Below are positions 48,142 through 60,565 of a DNA stretch of 64,000 bases, in pieces; within the stretch, counting starts at the first letter, position 1; the number at the start of each line of letters is the position of its first letter. The DNA comes from Lineus longissimus (lineage: Eukaryota; Nemertea; Pilidiophora; Heteronemertea; Lineidae), in the NCBI RefSeq assembly GCF_910592395.1, contig NC_088315.1:17221808-17285807 (forward strand), given 5' to 3'. The position numbers were made by a program, and so were the translations under genes. The notes beneath the pieces were generated by a model that worked only from the letters and a program-made list of their open reading frames with translations, was not told the DNA's origin and searched no databases.

Positions 48142-48331
48142 TGTGACCCGTCACAGCAAAACCAGGCGCATGTCGCACAGAAGATGAGCCAAAGTGACAC
48201 CAGGAGATAATGGAAGAAATTGATGTGCTCATATTTCACAAAAGGCAGACAATAGAGAATTGATCAAACAGTCCGTCTCAAGCTGCCAAGCTCAGAGCGA
48301 CATGCGCCTGGTTTTGCTGTGACGGGTCACA
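48142..48331. mobile_element. 190-bp MITE with perfect 35-bp inverted repeats
   Basis: The termini start TGTGACCCGTCACAGCAAAA and are exact reverse complements for 35 bp. The site is empty in duplicated copy 1 (about 33,229). No transposase. Confidence 0.9.
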
Positions 48332-49804
48332 AATGGTTACCAATGTTCCGGATCATTTGATACACTGCATTGTACTGACTCATGATACTTGAAGTATCCT
48401 ACCAACATATCTCATTCTATCTCATAACATGCCCTATATTCGGAAATATATTGTGTCATACAAGTCATGATTTCAACTCATTTCGTGCAGTGCGCAAATC
48501 GGCAAGTGCAACTAAACGTAGTGTACACGAAACTGAAATGTACATGCAGAAGCATGTGAAACTGATCAAAATGATCGGTAATAACTTTAGGAATCTAAAC
48601 GCGATTTTCACCCTGGGTGCGTATTTACGTGCCACATGCTATTACTCACTGGAAGAATTAAGATGTCCTTTATTCTCATCAACATTAGCGGGGACAATTA
48701 AACTGTTAAAAACCCGACAGCAGAAAATAAAGTACATGTATCTAGAAGTACTTAGACCAGTCATGCTGTATTATTAACACGCCTTTTATTTGGCTCATGA
48801 GGATAAGATTAGTGGCAAATCAGTGGTAACTTTGTCCAAGACTAACGAGCTGATACGGCTGATATTTAGAGTGGCCTAATTTATAGTTGTTGCATTGTCC
48901 TTGTCTCTTTTATTGGCGACGCCCAACTGCTCGATCAGGTTTTTGAATGATTGATCAAGGAGGCAAGAGCAAAAATTATGACCATATATTATAGTATTGC
49001 CATAATCCTCTTGATGCATTAAACTTACTATGACGATAAAGTGCATTTTAAATACGTTGCACAGTTCCGGCTGTTTTTATCCTTCGGCCACGGCTAGATT
49101 GGAATATGACAAATAACAGATTGAAATAACAACAAGAAGACTAGCAAAATGAGGCCGGCAGTAGAAGTCGTTTGTATAGCAAGAACTGTCTGGTGGGCTA
49201 CTTTACCAAATAAAAGGTAATTTCTTGCAGTTTTCTGGTTGAACACGCAGAACACGAAGAATTCACCCAATCTCATTGAAGATGGCCACAAAATACACTA
49301 AAAACGTCGGGTGTCCGTCGTACGTCAGGGTCACTTAGGATATCAGTCATTGTGATAGGAAAGCAGAGCAAAGTAAATTTTGATGTACAGCGTAGTTGGA
49401 GAGAAGTAGGTTCGTTGTTCTTGGCTAACACAAAGGATATCAGAGACACAGATGCGGCTAGCTTCAGAGTTAAAAGTCGTGAAAGATCAGAATTATTGCT
49501 TGCTGTAAACTCGAATTATGGTGATTATTAAATCCGCCAATCAAAACATCACATCTCCTGAATTAGGGCAAAAAGCAGACAACCGATCAGAGAGCTATAA
49601 TTGTAACGCATTGCTCTCAGAGACGACCTGGTCGAAGTATTGCATCAAGGCGATGTATTGTACTTATTGAATTACTTATTTTTGAAATGATTACAATGAC
49701 TAAAATGCTTGGAATATCGAGTCTTTGTCAAAACGTGAAACAAGTAATACATTCCTTGAATCGATTGTTATTTTGGTTGGAAACATTTCATATAATGAAG
49801 AATA

Positions 49805-50046
49805 TACAGGGTGGATCACTAAAAAGGTAATCCTGAAACAAACAGGTTGGAAAAATTAGATTTATGCATGTCATTTTCTAGACAATGGTGTGCAGTCCGT
49901 GGGCGCATGGGTGATACATATGAAGACATAAATTGAAAGGGTTTAGCTCCTACTTTATCATACATGCAACGAAATATCCATGGCATCAATACTTATCACA
50001 TAAAAGCTGTTTGTTTCAGGTTACCTTTTTATTGATCCACCCTGTA
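49805..50046. mobile_element. Tc1/mariner-type MITE with TA target duplication
   Basis: CAGGGTGGATCACTAAAAAG at the left and its near-complement at the right; about 38 bp of inverted repeat, flanked by TA on each side. No coding capacity. Confidence 0.85.
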
Positions 50047-50200
50047 TTCTCAATGAGATACAGTGTTTACCATAGAATCATTTGTAAGGGAGATGGAAAT
50101 TGATGATTTCCCATTAAAATGCATGGCTGGATTTTGATGAGGGGTGGATTTGAAGTCTAAAGGTGAACACTGATTCCAAGGTTGGCGTTCGGCTCTGTGG

Positions 50201-50310
50201 AAATTGTGCTTTAGAAGTTGGTACATGTAGGAACATTGTTAGGTGATTCAGGAGGAATAAGGATTCGACTAGGCCTGTTGTGATTTGTGCTGGGAACTCT
50301 CTTTTCTTTT
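50201..50310 (+). repeat. Direct repeat, copy 1
   Basis: It shares GATTCAGGAGGAATAAGGAT and AGGCCTGTTGTGATTTGTGC with 50440-50552. Confidence 0.8.
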
Positions 50311-50439
50311 CTTTTTGGACACCCTGTAGCCTATTTTAAGGTAGGCCTATATTGGTAAGCTGGTTGAAGTTAAGAGTTTTTATGGCAATATGAATTATGT
50401 GCTTATTACATCAGTAATGGACTTTCCTATAAAAATTAT

Positions 50440-50552
50440 AAAATTGTGCTTTTGAAAGTTGACTCTCTGGTACATGTAGGCACATTGTTAGGCGATTCAG
50501 GAGGAATAAGGATTCAACTAGGCCTGTTGTGATTTGTGCTGGGAACTCCCTG
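50440..50552 (+). repeat. Direct repeat, copy 2
   Basis: Copy of 50201-50310. Confidence 0.8.
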
Positions 50553-51600
50553 TTATGAAATGTTTTGGGGTATGAGCTAATGTGGGGTGTGTGAGCAGAG
50601 GCAGGCACTTTGGAAGTCACCGAGGACCGTGCAGGACCTGTTTTACGGAAAGAGCTCCGACTGATATCCTGGCGTTGGTGCCGCTGTGACTGCAAGACTG
50701 CAGTGTACCGTTCCTGGTGTTGGTGCCGTATGAGTCGTCGTTAAACGCGGCTAGACCACTGTCGTGGACGTGGTCAGAAACTGTTCCTGGCGTTGCTTCC
50801 GTTGATATCCTTTTCTATATCTTCCTGTCTGAGGGCATACGGGGTCGAAGCGACCCAATTCCTGCACTGTGTCTCGTCGAGGATCGGCCGGCCGAATGTC
50901 ATCCCGTTTTTCTAATAATTCGTTGTTCATACCCCCACCGGAACTGTCCCTTTGATATCTACTGAACGTTGAACATTGCCGTGAGTAAGATTCCTTTTGC
51001 TGAACACTGAACACTTATCTCTATAAGAATTTTTGGACTGTTGCTAAAAATAGTAGTAACGTGCTTCTTTGAACTATTTTTCTTGGGTTTAATATTCGTT
51101 ACATATGTTTATTTTTGTAAATAATCACTCAGTTTATTTTAACCAGCTTTTGTTTTAAAAATCTTTGCCCGGATGTACCGATAACCTTGATGCACTTTGT
51201 CACAGGTTCGGGCACGAAGTTTCGTAGTCGGGAACAAATTAGTGGTGAATTTTCCCACTTCGTATCAGCATCCAAACAAACTGGTTTTCGCTTTTTTTAC
51301 GTGGTCTATCAACGACCCTATTAGACGTAACTGTAATAGTGTGATCCGTGATTTCAGTTCGGAAACGAACAGAAAGGGTGGATGTTACGGAGTGGCCAAT
51401 AAAACCTTTCCCTTGCACAAAAGAATTCTATTGTGTATCCATTGTATGAAAATGTTTCTGGGTCACCCTGTAGACTGGGCTGTTCATTAACTACTAACGA
51501 GCACAATAATCATAATTTTCACAATTTGACATACGTCAATCATCTTAAAAAACAAACAATTATCACGTCGTCACTCTAGAGAGAAACAACAAATTCTGTC
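50553..51600. other. Noncoding, no gene recognised
   Basis: No conserved domain or structured RNA was seen on either strand. Confidence 0.5.
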
Positions 51601-51633
51601 ACGTTACAATATTATGCTTTAGTCCCATTTCAA

Positions 51634-52630
51634 CTATTTTTTTGAGCAACAAAACATGTGATGCATATCTTCCCGGTAAAAAGGTAGTGTCAAGCCATAG
51701 ATAATGAAGTTTGAGCTGAAATTACACAAGCTGATAACGCTACCAAATCCCGCAGCTTTTACCAGCAGATTCATAAATTGTGACGTCGAGTTTGAGTTTG
51801 CCATAATAACGTAGAGTAACCAAAGAAAAGCACTTGGCGTCATTAGAACAATGTATGTTGTGGAAACGACCAAGAGATTCAACAAAATCTTCGTATCGGA
51901 TGTTCCCTTATGCGATGGCATTGCCTGGGACGTTGAACGTTTACGCAAACCTTTGAAAATTCCGACGAGAATGGCGATGTTTGCCACAATAATGACAATG
52001 CATGGTATATAGAAATACTAACCCCAATCTACCTGTGACAGAACTAATTGCATTGTGGCGCTACCTATATAGTTACATATTTTCATGCCGTAATCGAAAT
52101 AAATATTTTGTAAAATCGGCCCATGGAGACTTGTCAGAGCTGATGTGACGAACAGTACTGCGATGACAGTTACACGTTTACGTGAGGTGATGTGGACTCT
52201 TTTTAATGGACACCAAACAACTATTACACGCTCTATCGAGTATGCCGCAATTAGCCATGAAGACATGCATCCAGCTATCATGAGGAGGTAAGCAGATAAT
52301 TTGCATGATAATGTTGAGATTCTCATGATGTCAACTGGCGTGTAGTCAACAATGAATTGCAGTCCCTGCTGGGGCCACACGAATATCATAATTCCCCAAT
52401 GAATATGCCGAATCCGAGATAGCCAAGCAGCTTAAATTCTGTACGCTGGCATCTCGCCTCTTCCTACAGCGTACGAACACAGTGAGAGAGAGTCCGTTAC
52501 CGAAAAGTCCGAGAAAAACGATGATAATCGTGACGTAGCTTTGAGCGAATTCTAGTACTTGGTCCAGCAGAGTAAGTGACTTCCTTTGATAAATATCCGT
52601 GATGTGGACGCTATTGGTGTTTGAAGACAT
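51634..52630 (-). pseudogene. Rhodopsin-like GPCR, copy 1 (broken)
   Basis: Seven-helix receptor of the same family as 57338-58333. TM1 and part of TM2 (GLFGNGLSL, LAISDSAYSLGN) read in one frame. A one-base insertion near 52390 moves the rest into another frame, and a TAG at the start of TM5 (about 52018) stops it again. The remaining helices to the RED-x-H-H-M-F-C-C-S-K-K tail are preserved. Copy 2 shares the TM2 insertion. Confidence 0.85.
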
Positions 52631-52699
52631 CCTCATGTTTTTTATCCAATATTTTGGTTCATGTTGTGATATTTCAAAGTGCTGATAAATCATTTACAC

Positions 52700-54440
52700 T
52701 TTAAAAACACTTGTCTCCTGAATTTGGCTTCTGTTTTTTTCGCGCTGTATTTCTAGGCTATATTGTGAACAATGAAATATAAGCGTCCTGCCAAAGAACG
52801 ATGTTTGTCGCTGGAACCTGCAGCAATTATCACAGTGCTGAACAAAAAAGATGCTAGTTCGCGGGTAAAATCCTTGGCCATTGTATCAATAGGAAAACAC
52901 AAGGGTAGTAGCCTGTGCCTAAAAACACTTGCAGTTGTATACGCATGGGCCAACAGACTAACGCCTACAACCAAATATCAACTAACAACTAAATTATCAA
53001 CAGTGATGATAACTGTCGACCAGTGGTAGTAGACGTAGCTGTTGACCTGCCTCTTCAATGTGACTCCGTCAGCTGAAGGATGTTCGAACTTGGATGAAAT
53101 TATTTTTAGAGACGCTAAATAAAACCAAATGACTTTTCAGCGTATGAGACCGAAATAACTGGTTTTGTTCTTTGCTGTTTTGATTGTGATGAACATACAT
53201 GACATTAATCAAATCCAGTCAATAAAAATGAGGGTGTTTATTGTGGGTATTGGAAAACTATGGATTACAAAACTATGGGTTGGACTAGGAAACTCTGGAC
53301 TGATAGTCATCGCTCTCCACCTTTGTGCTGCCAACATTATGATTTCCAAGTGGGAATTGGGAGCTCAGAATGTGTGCTAATGTTGGTTGTTGGGGTGTAG
53401 TTCCTTGGGCAAGGCACTTGGCAGAAAGTTCACGAAATGTGAGATGTGGGTCGGCATTTGGCTAGACAAGGGACAAGAATGTACTTGCATGTTAAAAGTT
53501 ATAAAAGAACTGGAGGGGGACAAATTGGCAGCCATATTGGATTTTGGCATTACGAAATCATTTCTCAGGCATACTCGATTGTGCTATTAAGGGGGTCCGT
53601 ATCTTTGTTCACAGAGTTCTTGTTCCCCTAATTGTATTGGCAGTTCTCTGCATGTATATGTTGCCCCAAGCAAGTCACGGGGTCACTCGGTTACTAGAAT
53701 GTCTTCAAATGATGCACAACGAACGTGTGGCTAGTTCAATCATGCAGCACCTGCCATTCTGATTGGATCCCCTTTGGAGGGAGATTCTGCAACCTCTTCT
53801 GGCTCCATGATAATCCTGTTTCATCATGAGAACCGATTGGTTATTTGGAAATGAGCTGGGACAGGGCACCAGTTTATTAGTTCCAGGCGGTTGTTAGTGG
53901 TGATTGCAGTCCATAATTTCCCTGTCCAATGCATAGTTTTGTAATACATGTTTATAGTGCCAGTGTCCACTCAAGTGATCAGTGACAGTTTACATTATAC
54001 CAAGCAAAGAGATAGGTTTTTAAATGACCCACGAAGACAGGGGTGCTTGTCAGTGTCCGCAAGCTGATTGGCAGTCTGTTCCACAGCTTGGGAGTGACGG
54101 AAAAAAGGTCCGGTCTCCAAAGGCCACCAACCTAGCCATTTGTTGGTCGAAAAACAAACCATCTTAAGACTTTAAGTGCGATCGGGTTGCTTAACCTCCA
54201 AATGTTCCCTTAAATACAGTGGCGCCGTCCCCATCATGCATTAGTGGCCCAGCAAAAGAATTTAAATTCAGTGCGTTTCTTGAGGCGCAACCTGTGTAAA
54301 TTGCTTAAGACTGGCGAAATGTGATCCGACCTACCGATACCTGAATTTTGCCTGTGCAACATACGTCAATCGTCTGAACAACAAACAATGATCACGTCGT
54401 CGCTCTAGAGAGAAACAACAAATTCAGTCATGTAACAATA
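52700..54440. repeat. Noncoding flank of GPCR unit 1
   Basis: Colinear with 55520-57310, with parts of 58340-59240, and in reverse complement with 61330-62960. It includes the 3' end of a CR1/L2-like LINE at about 53,870-54,340. The GPCR units repeat every 2.83-2.88 kb. Confidence 0.75.
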
Positions 54441-54462
54441 TTATGCTTTAGTCCCATTTCAA

Positions 54463-55459
54463 CTATTTTTTGGAGCAACAGAACATGTGATGTATATCTT
54501 CCCGGTAAAAAAGCAGTGTCAAGCCATAAATAATGAAGTTTAAACTGAAATTACACAGACTGATAACGCTACCAAATCCCGCAGCTCTTACCAGCAGGTT
54601 CATAAATTGTGGCGTCGAGTTTGAGTTTGCCATAATAACGTAGAGTAACCAAACAAAACCACTTGGCGTCATTAGTACGATGTATGTTGTGGAAACGACC
54701 ATGAGATTCAACAAAATCTTCGTATCGGATGTTCCCTTATGCGATGGCATTGCTTTGGACGTTGAACGATTACGCGAGCCTTTGATAATTCCGACGAGAA
54801 TGGCGATGTTTGCCACAATAATGACGAGGCATGGTATATAGAAATACAAACCCCGATCTACCTGTGACAGAAATAATTGCATTGTGGCGCCACCTATATA
54901 GTAACATATTGTCATGCCGTAATCGAAATAAATATTTTTTAAAATCGGCCCGTGGAGACTCGTAATGACTGATGTGACGAACAGTACTGCGATGACAGTT
55001 GCACGTTTACTTGATGTGATGTGGACTCTTTTTAATGGACACCAAACAACTATTACACGCTCTATCGAGTATGCCGCAATTAGCCATGAAGACATGCATC
55101 CAGCTATCAAGAAGAGGTAAGTAGATAATTTGCAGGAGAACGTGGAGATTCTCATGATGTCAACAGGTGTGTAGTCAACAATGAATTGCAGTCCCTGCTG
55201 GGGCCACACGAATATCATAATTCCCCAATGAATATGCCGAATCCGAGATAGCCAAGCAGCTTAAATACTGTACGCTGGCATCTCGCCTCTTCCTACAGCG
55301 TACGAACACAGTGAGAGAGAGTCCGTTACCGAAAAGTCCGAGAAAAACGATGACAATCATGACGTAGCTTTGAGCGAATTCTAGTAGTTGGTCCAGCAGA
55401 GTAAGTGATTTTCTTTGATAAATGTCCGTGATGTGGACGCTATTAGTGTTTAAAGACAT
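54463..55459 (-). pseudogene. Rhodopsin-like GPCR, copy 2 (one frameshift)
   Basis: It differs from an intact receptor only by the one-base insertion at about 55210, in TM2, identical to that in copy 1. The downstream frame (TM3 to tail) is fully open. Either a recently dead gene or one whose sequence has a real or artefactual indel inherited by both copies. Confidence 0.85.
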
Positions 55460-55519
55460 CCTCATGTTTTTATCCAATATTTTGGTTCATGTTCTGATAT
55501 TTCAAAGTGCTGATAAATC

Positions 55520-57310
55520 ATTTACACTTAAAAAACAGTTGTCTCCTGAATTGGGCTTCTGTTTTTTCGCGCTGTATTTCTAGGCTATATTGTGAACAAT
55601 GAAATATTAAGCGTCCTGCCAAAGAACGATGTTTGTCGCTGGAACCTGCAGCAATAATCACGGTGCTGAACAAAAAAGATGCTAGTTCGCGGGTAAAATC
55701 CTTGGCCATTGTATCAATAAGACCACACAATGGTCGTAGCCTGTGCCTAAAAACACTCGCAGTTGTATACGCTTGGGCCAACAGACTAACGCCTCCAACC
55801 AAATATCAACTAACAACTAAATTGCCTGCAGTGATGATAGCTGTCGACCAGTGGTAGTAGACGTAGCTGTTGACCTGCCTCTTCAATGTGACTCCGTCAG
55901 CTGAATGATGTTCGAACTTGGATGACATTATTTCTAGAGACGCTAAATAAAACCAAATTACTTTTCAGTGTATGAGACCGAAATAACTGGTTTTGTTCTT
56001 TGCTGTTTTGATTGTGATGAACATACATGACATTAATCAAATCCAGTCAATAAAAATGAGGGTGTTTGTAGTGGGTATTGGAAAACTATGGATTACAAAA
56101 CTATGGGTTGGACTAGGAAACACTAGACTGACAGTCATCGCTCTCCACCGCCTGTGTGCTGCCAACATTATGATTTCCAAGTGGGAATTGGGAGCTCAGA
56201 ACGTGTGCTAATGTTGGTTGTTGGGGAATGGATCCTTGGGTAAGGCACTTGGCGTGCAGTAGGGTCACCAAGTGTGAGGTGTAGTTCCTTGGGCAAGGCA
56301 CTTGGCAGAAAGGTCACGAAATGTGAGATGTGGGAACAAGAATGTACATGTATGTAAAAATTATAAAAGAACGGGCAAATTGGCAGTCATATTGGAGTTT
56401 GGCATTACGTAATCATTTCTCAGGCATACTGGATTGTGCTATTAAGGGGGTGCGTATCTTTGTCTATAGAGTTATTGTTCCCCTTATTGTAAGGCCAGGG
56501 TTCATCATGTATATTTTGCGCCTAGCTAGTTACGTGGTCACTCGGTTACTGGAATGTCTTCAAATGATGCACAACGAACGTGTGGCTAGTTCAATCATGC
56601 AGCACCTGCCATTCTGATTGGATCCCATTCTGAGGGAGATTCTGCAACCTTTTCTGGCTCCATGATACTCCTGTTTCATCATTAATGAGAACCGATGGGT
56701 TTTTTGGAAATGATCTGGGACAGGGCACCAGTTCATTAGTTCCAGGCGGTGGAGAGTGATGACTGCAGTCCAGAATTTCCCTGTCCAATGCATAGTTTTG
56801 TAATACCTGTTTATTGTGCCAGTGTCCACTAAGTGATCAGTGACAGTTTACATTATACCGAGCAAAGAGTTTGGTTTTTAAATGACCCACGAAGACAGGG
56901 ATGCTTGTCAGTGTCCGCAAGCTGATTGGCAGTCGGTTTCACAGCTTGGGAGCGACGGAAAAAGGTCCTGTATCCAAAAGGACACCAACCTAGCCATTTG
57001 AAGGTAAAAAAACAAACCATCAGAAGACCTTAAATGCGATCGGGTTGCTTAACCTCCAAAAGTTCCCCTAAATACAGTGGCGCCGTCCCCATCATGCATT
57101 AGTGGCACAGCAAAAAGAATCCAAATTCAGTGCGTTCCTTGAGGCGCAACCTGTGTAAATTCTTTAAGACTGGCGAAATGTGATCCGACCTGCCGACACA
57201 CGGTGGCGGACAACGCTGAATTTTGCCTGTGCAACATACGTCACTCATCTTAACAACAAACAATGATCACGTCGTCCCTCTAGAGAGAAAGAATAAATTC
57301 TGACAGGTTG
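55520..57310. repeat. Noncoding flank of GPCR unit 2
   Basis: Copy of the flank at 52700-54440. It carries LINE 3' sequence at about 56,700-57,200. Confidence 0.75.
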
Positions 57311-57337
57311 CAATATTATGCTTTAGTCCCATTTCAA

Positions 57338-58333
57338 CTATTTTTTGGAACAACAGAACATGCGATGTATATCTTCCCGGTAAAAAGGCAGTGTCAAGCC
57401 ATAGATAATGAAGTTTAAACTGAAATTACACATACCGATAACGTCACCAAATCCCGCAGCTTTTACCAGTAGATTCATACATTGTGGCGTCGATATTGAG
57501 TCTGTCTCAATAACGTATAGTAACCAAAGAAAAGCACTTGGTGTCATTAGTACGATGTATGTTGTGGAAACGACCAAGAGATTCCACAAAACCTTCGTAT
57601 CAGATGTTCCCTTATGCGATGGCATTGCTTGGGACGTTGAACGTTTTCGCGAACCTTTGAAAATTCCGACGAGAATGGCGATGTTTGCCGCAATAATGAC
57701 GATGCATGGTAAATAGAAATACAAACCCCAATCTACCTGTGACAGAACTAATTGCATTGTGGCGCCACCTATGTAGTGACACATTGTCATGCCGTAATCG
57801 AAATAAATATTCAGTAAAATTGCCCGATGGAGACTTGTAATGACTGATGTGACGAACAGTACTGCGATGACAGTTACACGTTTACGTGATGTGATGTGGA
57901 CTCTTTTTAATGGGCACCAAACAACTATTACACGCTCTATCGAGTATGCCGCAATAAGCCATGAAGACATGCATCCAGCTATCAATAGGAGGTAATAAGA
58001 TAATTTGCATGAGAACGTGGAGAATCTCATGAGGTCAACTGGCGTGTAGTCAACAATGAATTGCAGTCCCTGCTGGGGCCACACGAATATCATATTCCCC
58101 AATAAATATGCCGAATCTGAGATAGCCAAGCAGCTTAAATACTGTACGCTGGCATCTCGCCTCTTCCTACAGCGTACGAACACAGTGAGAGAGAGTCCGT
58201 TACCAAAAAGTCCTAGAAAAACGATGATAATCGTGACGTAGCTTTGAGCGAATTCTAGTGCTTGGTCCAGCAGGGTAAGAGATTTTCTTGGATAAATTTC
58301 CGTGACGTGGATGCTATCAGTGTTTGAAGACAT
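57338..58333 (-). CDS. Rhodopsin-like GPCR, copy 3 (intact, peptide-receptor type)
   Basis: 331 residues from the ATG that aligns with the other copies; an upstream in-frame ATG would add 41 residues. TM1 has GLFGNGLSL; TM2 has LAISDSAYLLGN; TM3 begins after a cysteine (TFSCKLS) and ends with YSIERVIVVWCPLKR in place of DRY; TM5 YLPCIVIIAANIAILVG; TM6 TYIVLMTPSAFLWLLYV; TM7 ends NFSLNFIIYG in place of NPxxY, followed by a cysteine pair that may be palmitoylated. The extracellular-loop cysteine is in TMCHYIGG. The pattern fits invertebrate orphan peptide receptors. It is a single-exon frame, the only unbroken copy of the five. Confidence 0.88.
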   Translation of the reverse strand: MSSNTDSIHVTEIYPRKSLTLLDQALEFAQSYVTIIIVFLGLFGNGLSLTVFVRCRKRRDASVQYLSCLAISDSAYLLGNMIFVWPQQGLQFIVDYTPVDLMRFSTFSCKLSYYLLLIAGCMSSWLIAAYSIERVIVVWCPLKRVHITSRKRVTVIAVLFVTSVITSLHRAILLNIYFDYGMTMCHYIGGATMQLVLSQVDWGLYFYLPCIVIIAANIAILVGIFKGSRKRSTSQAMPSHKGTSDTKVLWNLLVVSTTYIVLMTPSAFLWLLYVIETDSISTPQCMNLLVKAAGFGDVIGMCNFSLNFIIYGLTLPFYREDIHRMFCCSKK

Positions 58334-58859
58334 CCTCAGATTTTTGTTCGTGTTGTGATATTCCAATGTGCTGATAGTTATTGTGAGCAATAGACTATCA
58401 AGCGACCTGCCAACAAGCGACCTAGAACCTGCAACAGTTATCACGGTGTTGAACAAAAAAGATGCTTATCAGCTGGTATCCCTTGGTCAGTTGTATCTTG
58501 CGTCTAAACTGGAAAAGGAACGGTAAGACCACGCACACAAGGGTGGATAGTAGCCCGTACATAAAAAGACTCGAAGTTGTATACGCACGAGCTTATAGAC
58601 TAACGCCTCCAACCAAATATCAACTAACAACTAAATTGCCTACAGTGATTTTAGCTGTTGACCAGTTGTATATATACGTAGTAGAAGTAGCTGTTGACCT
58701 GCCTCTTCCATATAACTCCGTCAGCTGAAAGATGTTCGAAATTATTTTTAGAGACGCTAAGTAAACTAAATGACTTTTCAGCGTATGGGACCGAAATAAC
58801 TGGTTTTGTTATTTGCTGTTTTGAACGTGATAAACATACATGACATTAATCAAATCAAA

Positions 58860-60170
58860 TCAGTGAGGGTGTTTGTAGTGCCAGTATCCACTATAGTGAA
58901 CAGTGACAGTTTATATTATACGTGTACCAAGCAAAGATATAGGTTTTGTAAGTGACCCGCGAAGACAGGGGTGCTGGTCAGTGCCCGCAAGCTGATTGGC
59001 AGTCGGTTTCACAGCTTGGGAGCGACGTAAGAAAAGGCTTTGTCTCCAAAGGTAACCATCTGGCCCTTCGTTGGTCGAAAAGCAATCCATTTGAAAATGT
59101 TAAAGTGCGGTTGGGATTGCTCAATTAATTAACCTGCAAAAGTTCTCTTTGATACAGTGGCGCCGTCCCCATGATGCACTTGTGGCACAGCGAAAGAATT
59201 TTAAATTCAAATCGTTCCTTGACGCGCAACCAGTGTAAACTGTTTAGGACCAGCCAAATATGACACGGGCTGCACAGTTTTGGACGCTCTGAGGCTTTGC
59301 AATGGTGTCAGCAGGTAGGTCAACAAGTAGGGAGTTCAGGTAGTCTAGTCTGGAAACAACAAGTGCATGAGTAATGGTTATCGCAGCTTTGGGTGCGAGA
59401 AACTTCCGAATCAAGCCTATTCTATGTGGCTGGAAGAAGGTATTTCTACAAATGGAATTGACATGTGCTTCAAAGATAAATGTTGGTCGAAAATTGCCCC
59501 AATATTTCTGGCTTAGGGCACTGCACAAATATTGTGCTCGCCAATCTTCACGGCGGGGATGCCGTGTTTGCGTGCAGGACGATGTCTAGAAGAGATGATG
59601 ACAAACTCAGTCTTATCATCATTGAGCTTAAGAAAGTTGTGTGCCATCCGTTTACGAACATCACTAATGCACGATTCGAGCCTAGCAAGTCCACCATGAA
59701 GCTCAGCGGGTTTGAAATAGATGTAGAGCTGGGAATCATCTGCGTAGAAATGGACGTCTAAACCGTGCCACCTGATGAGGTCTCCTAGAGGACCCATATA
59801 GATAGTATAACAACGGTCCCAAGACCAAACCCTAGGGGTCACCTGTTCCAAGCCTGTGTGTCTCAGATGATGTACCACCAATCACAACACTGCGATATCT
59901 CTCTTCATGATATGATGCCAGCCATTTGAGAAAAGGCAGCGCTTAGGCATGTTAAGGTCTAATAGCACCAGGCCCGCCATCAACTGCCAAGAGGAGGTCA
60001 TTCATGACCTTGATGAGGGCAGTCTCGGCACTATGGCCTGGCCGATAGCTAGGCGGATTGCATTTTTTTCGAAAAGATTGGCGCAAGACATGTGGGCAAG
60101 AAGTTGTTTTGCACCAGTGCGTTCAATGAGTTTGGATAAGAAAGAAAGGTTTAAAACTGGCCGATAGTTT
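58860..60170 (-). mobile_element. CR1/L2-like LINE, 3' half
   Basis: Minus-strand frames contain the RT start block (a G-Y-R-P-G-H-S-A-E-T-A-L pattern near 60,040), the active-site region (PLGDLI, VHFYADDSQLYIYF) in 59513-59881, and the thumb (VVSRLDYLNSLLVDLP, QSVQNCAARVIFGW) in 59244-59528, which is in another frame. The 3' end resembles the shorter LINE tails in GPCR units 1 and 2. Dead. Confidence 0.8.
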
Positions 60171-60240
60171 TTTTAGATCTTCTTTGTCTAATGGAGGTTT
60201 CTTTAGTAATGGGGATATATTAGTAACTTTCAAACACTCG

Positions 60241-60315
60241 GGTACCCGCGGTGGTGTAGTGGGCCAGGGGTTGACTAGCAGTCTAGAGGTCCATGGTCCG
60301 ATCCCCTCGGTCGAC
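60241..60315 (+). repeat. tRNA-derived SINE head
   Basis: A box TGGTGTAGTGG (60252-60262) and B box GGTCCGATCCC (60295-60305) are spaced as in tRNA genes. A cloverleaf with a paired acceptor stem is not evident, so it is SINE-like; a genuine tRNA gene is unlikely. An AACCCTAAACCCCAAACC stretch follows. Confidence 0.6.
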
Positions 60316-60428
60316 GTGTGTGTACCGGCAGGGCGTTTTGCCTAGTGCCAAAACATAACCCTAAACCCCAAACCTTAACTTCAAACTTATGACGGTTTCA
60401 CCGTTTAATATTCGGTGCAAAGATAACT

Positions 60429-60454
60429 CCCCCCCCCCCCCACCCCCACCCCCC
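60429..60454 (+). repeat. Poly-C tract
   Basis: C run broken by two A, next to the junction between the minus- and plus-oriented GPCR copies. Confidence 0.8.
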
Positions 60455-60565
60455 ACAACGATCGCCGTTTTGTTTTTTGTTCTATAAGCCTAGTGTGTAC
60501 CTTCTTCGTCCTGACCTTCGAGGACCATTCTTTTCATGACATCTTGTATACAAATGACTTAGGCT

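Larger units (their letters stand above)
36604..49713. repeat. Segmental duplication, copy 2 (expanded by four insertions)
   Basis: Direct copy of 29169-34440, interrupted by a tyrosine-recombinase retroelement (37573-43651), a LINE tail (45387-45599), a LINE RT fragment (45682-46815) and a MITE (48142-48331). Without these its length is close to copy 1. Confidence 0.9.

Noticed and set aside
60241-60315. Functional tRNA gene
   Set aside because: A and B boxes are present but no paired acceptor stem or convincing anticodon arm; it fits a SINE head.
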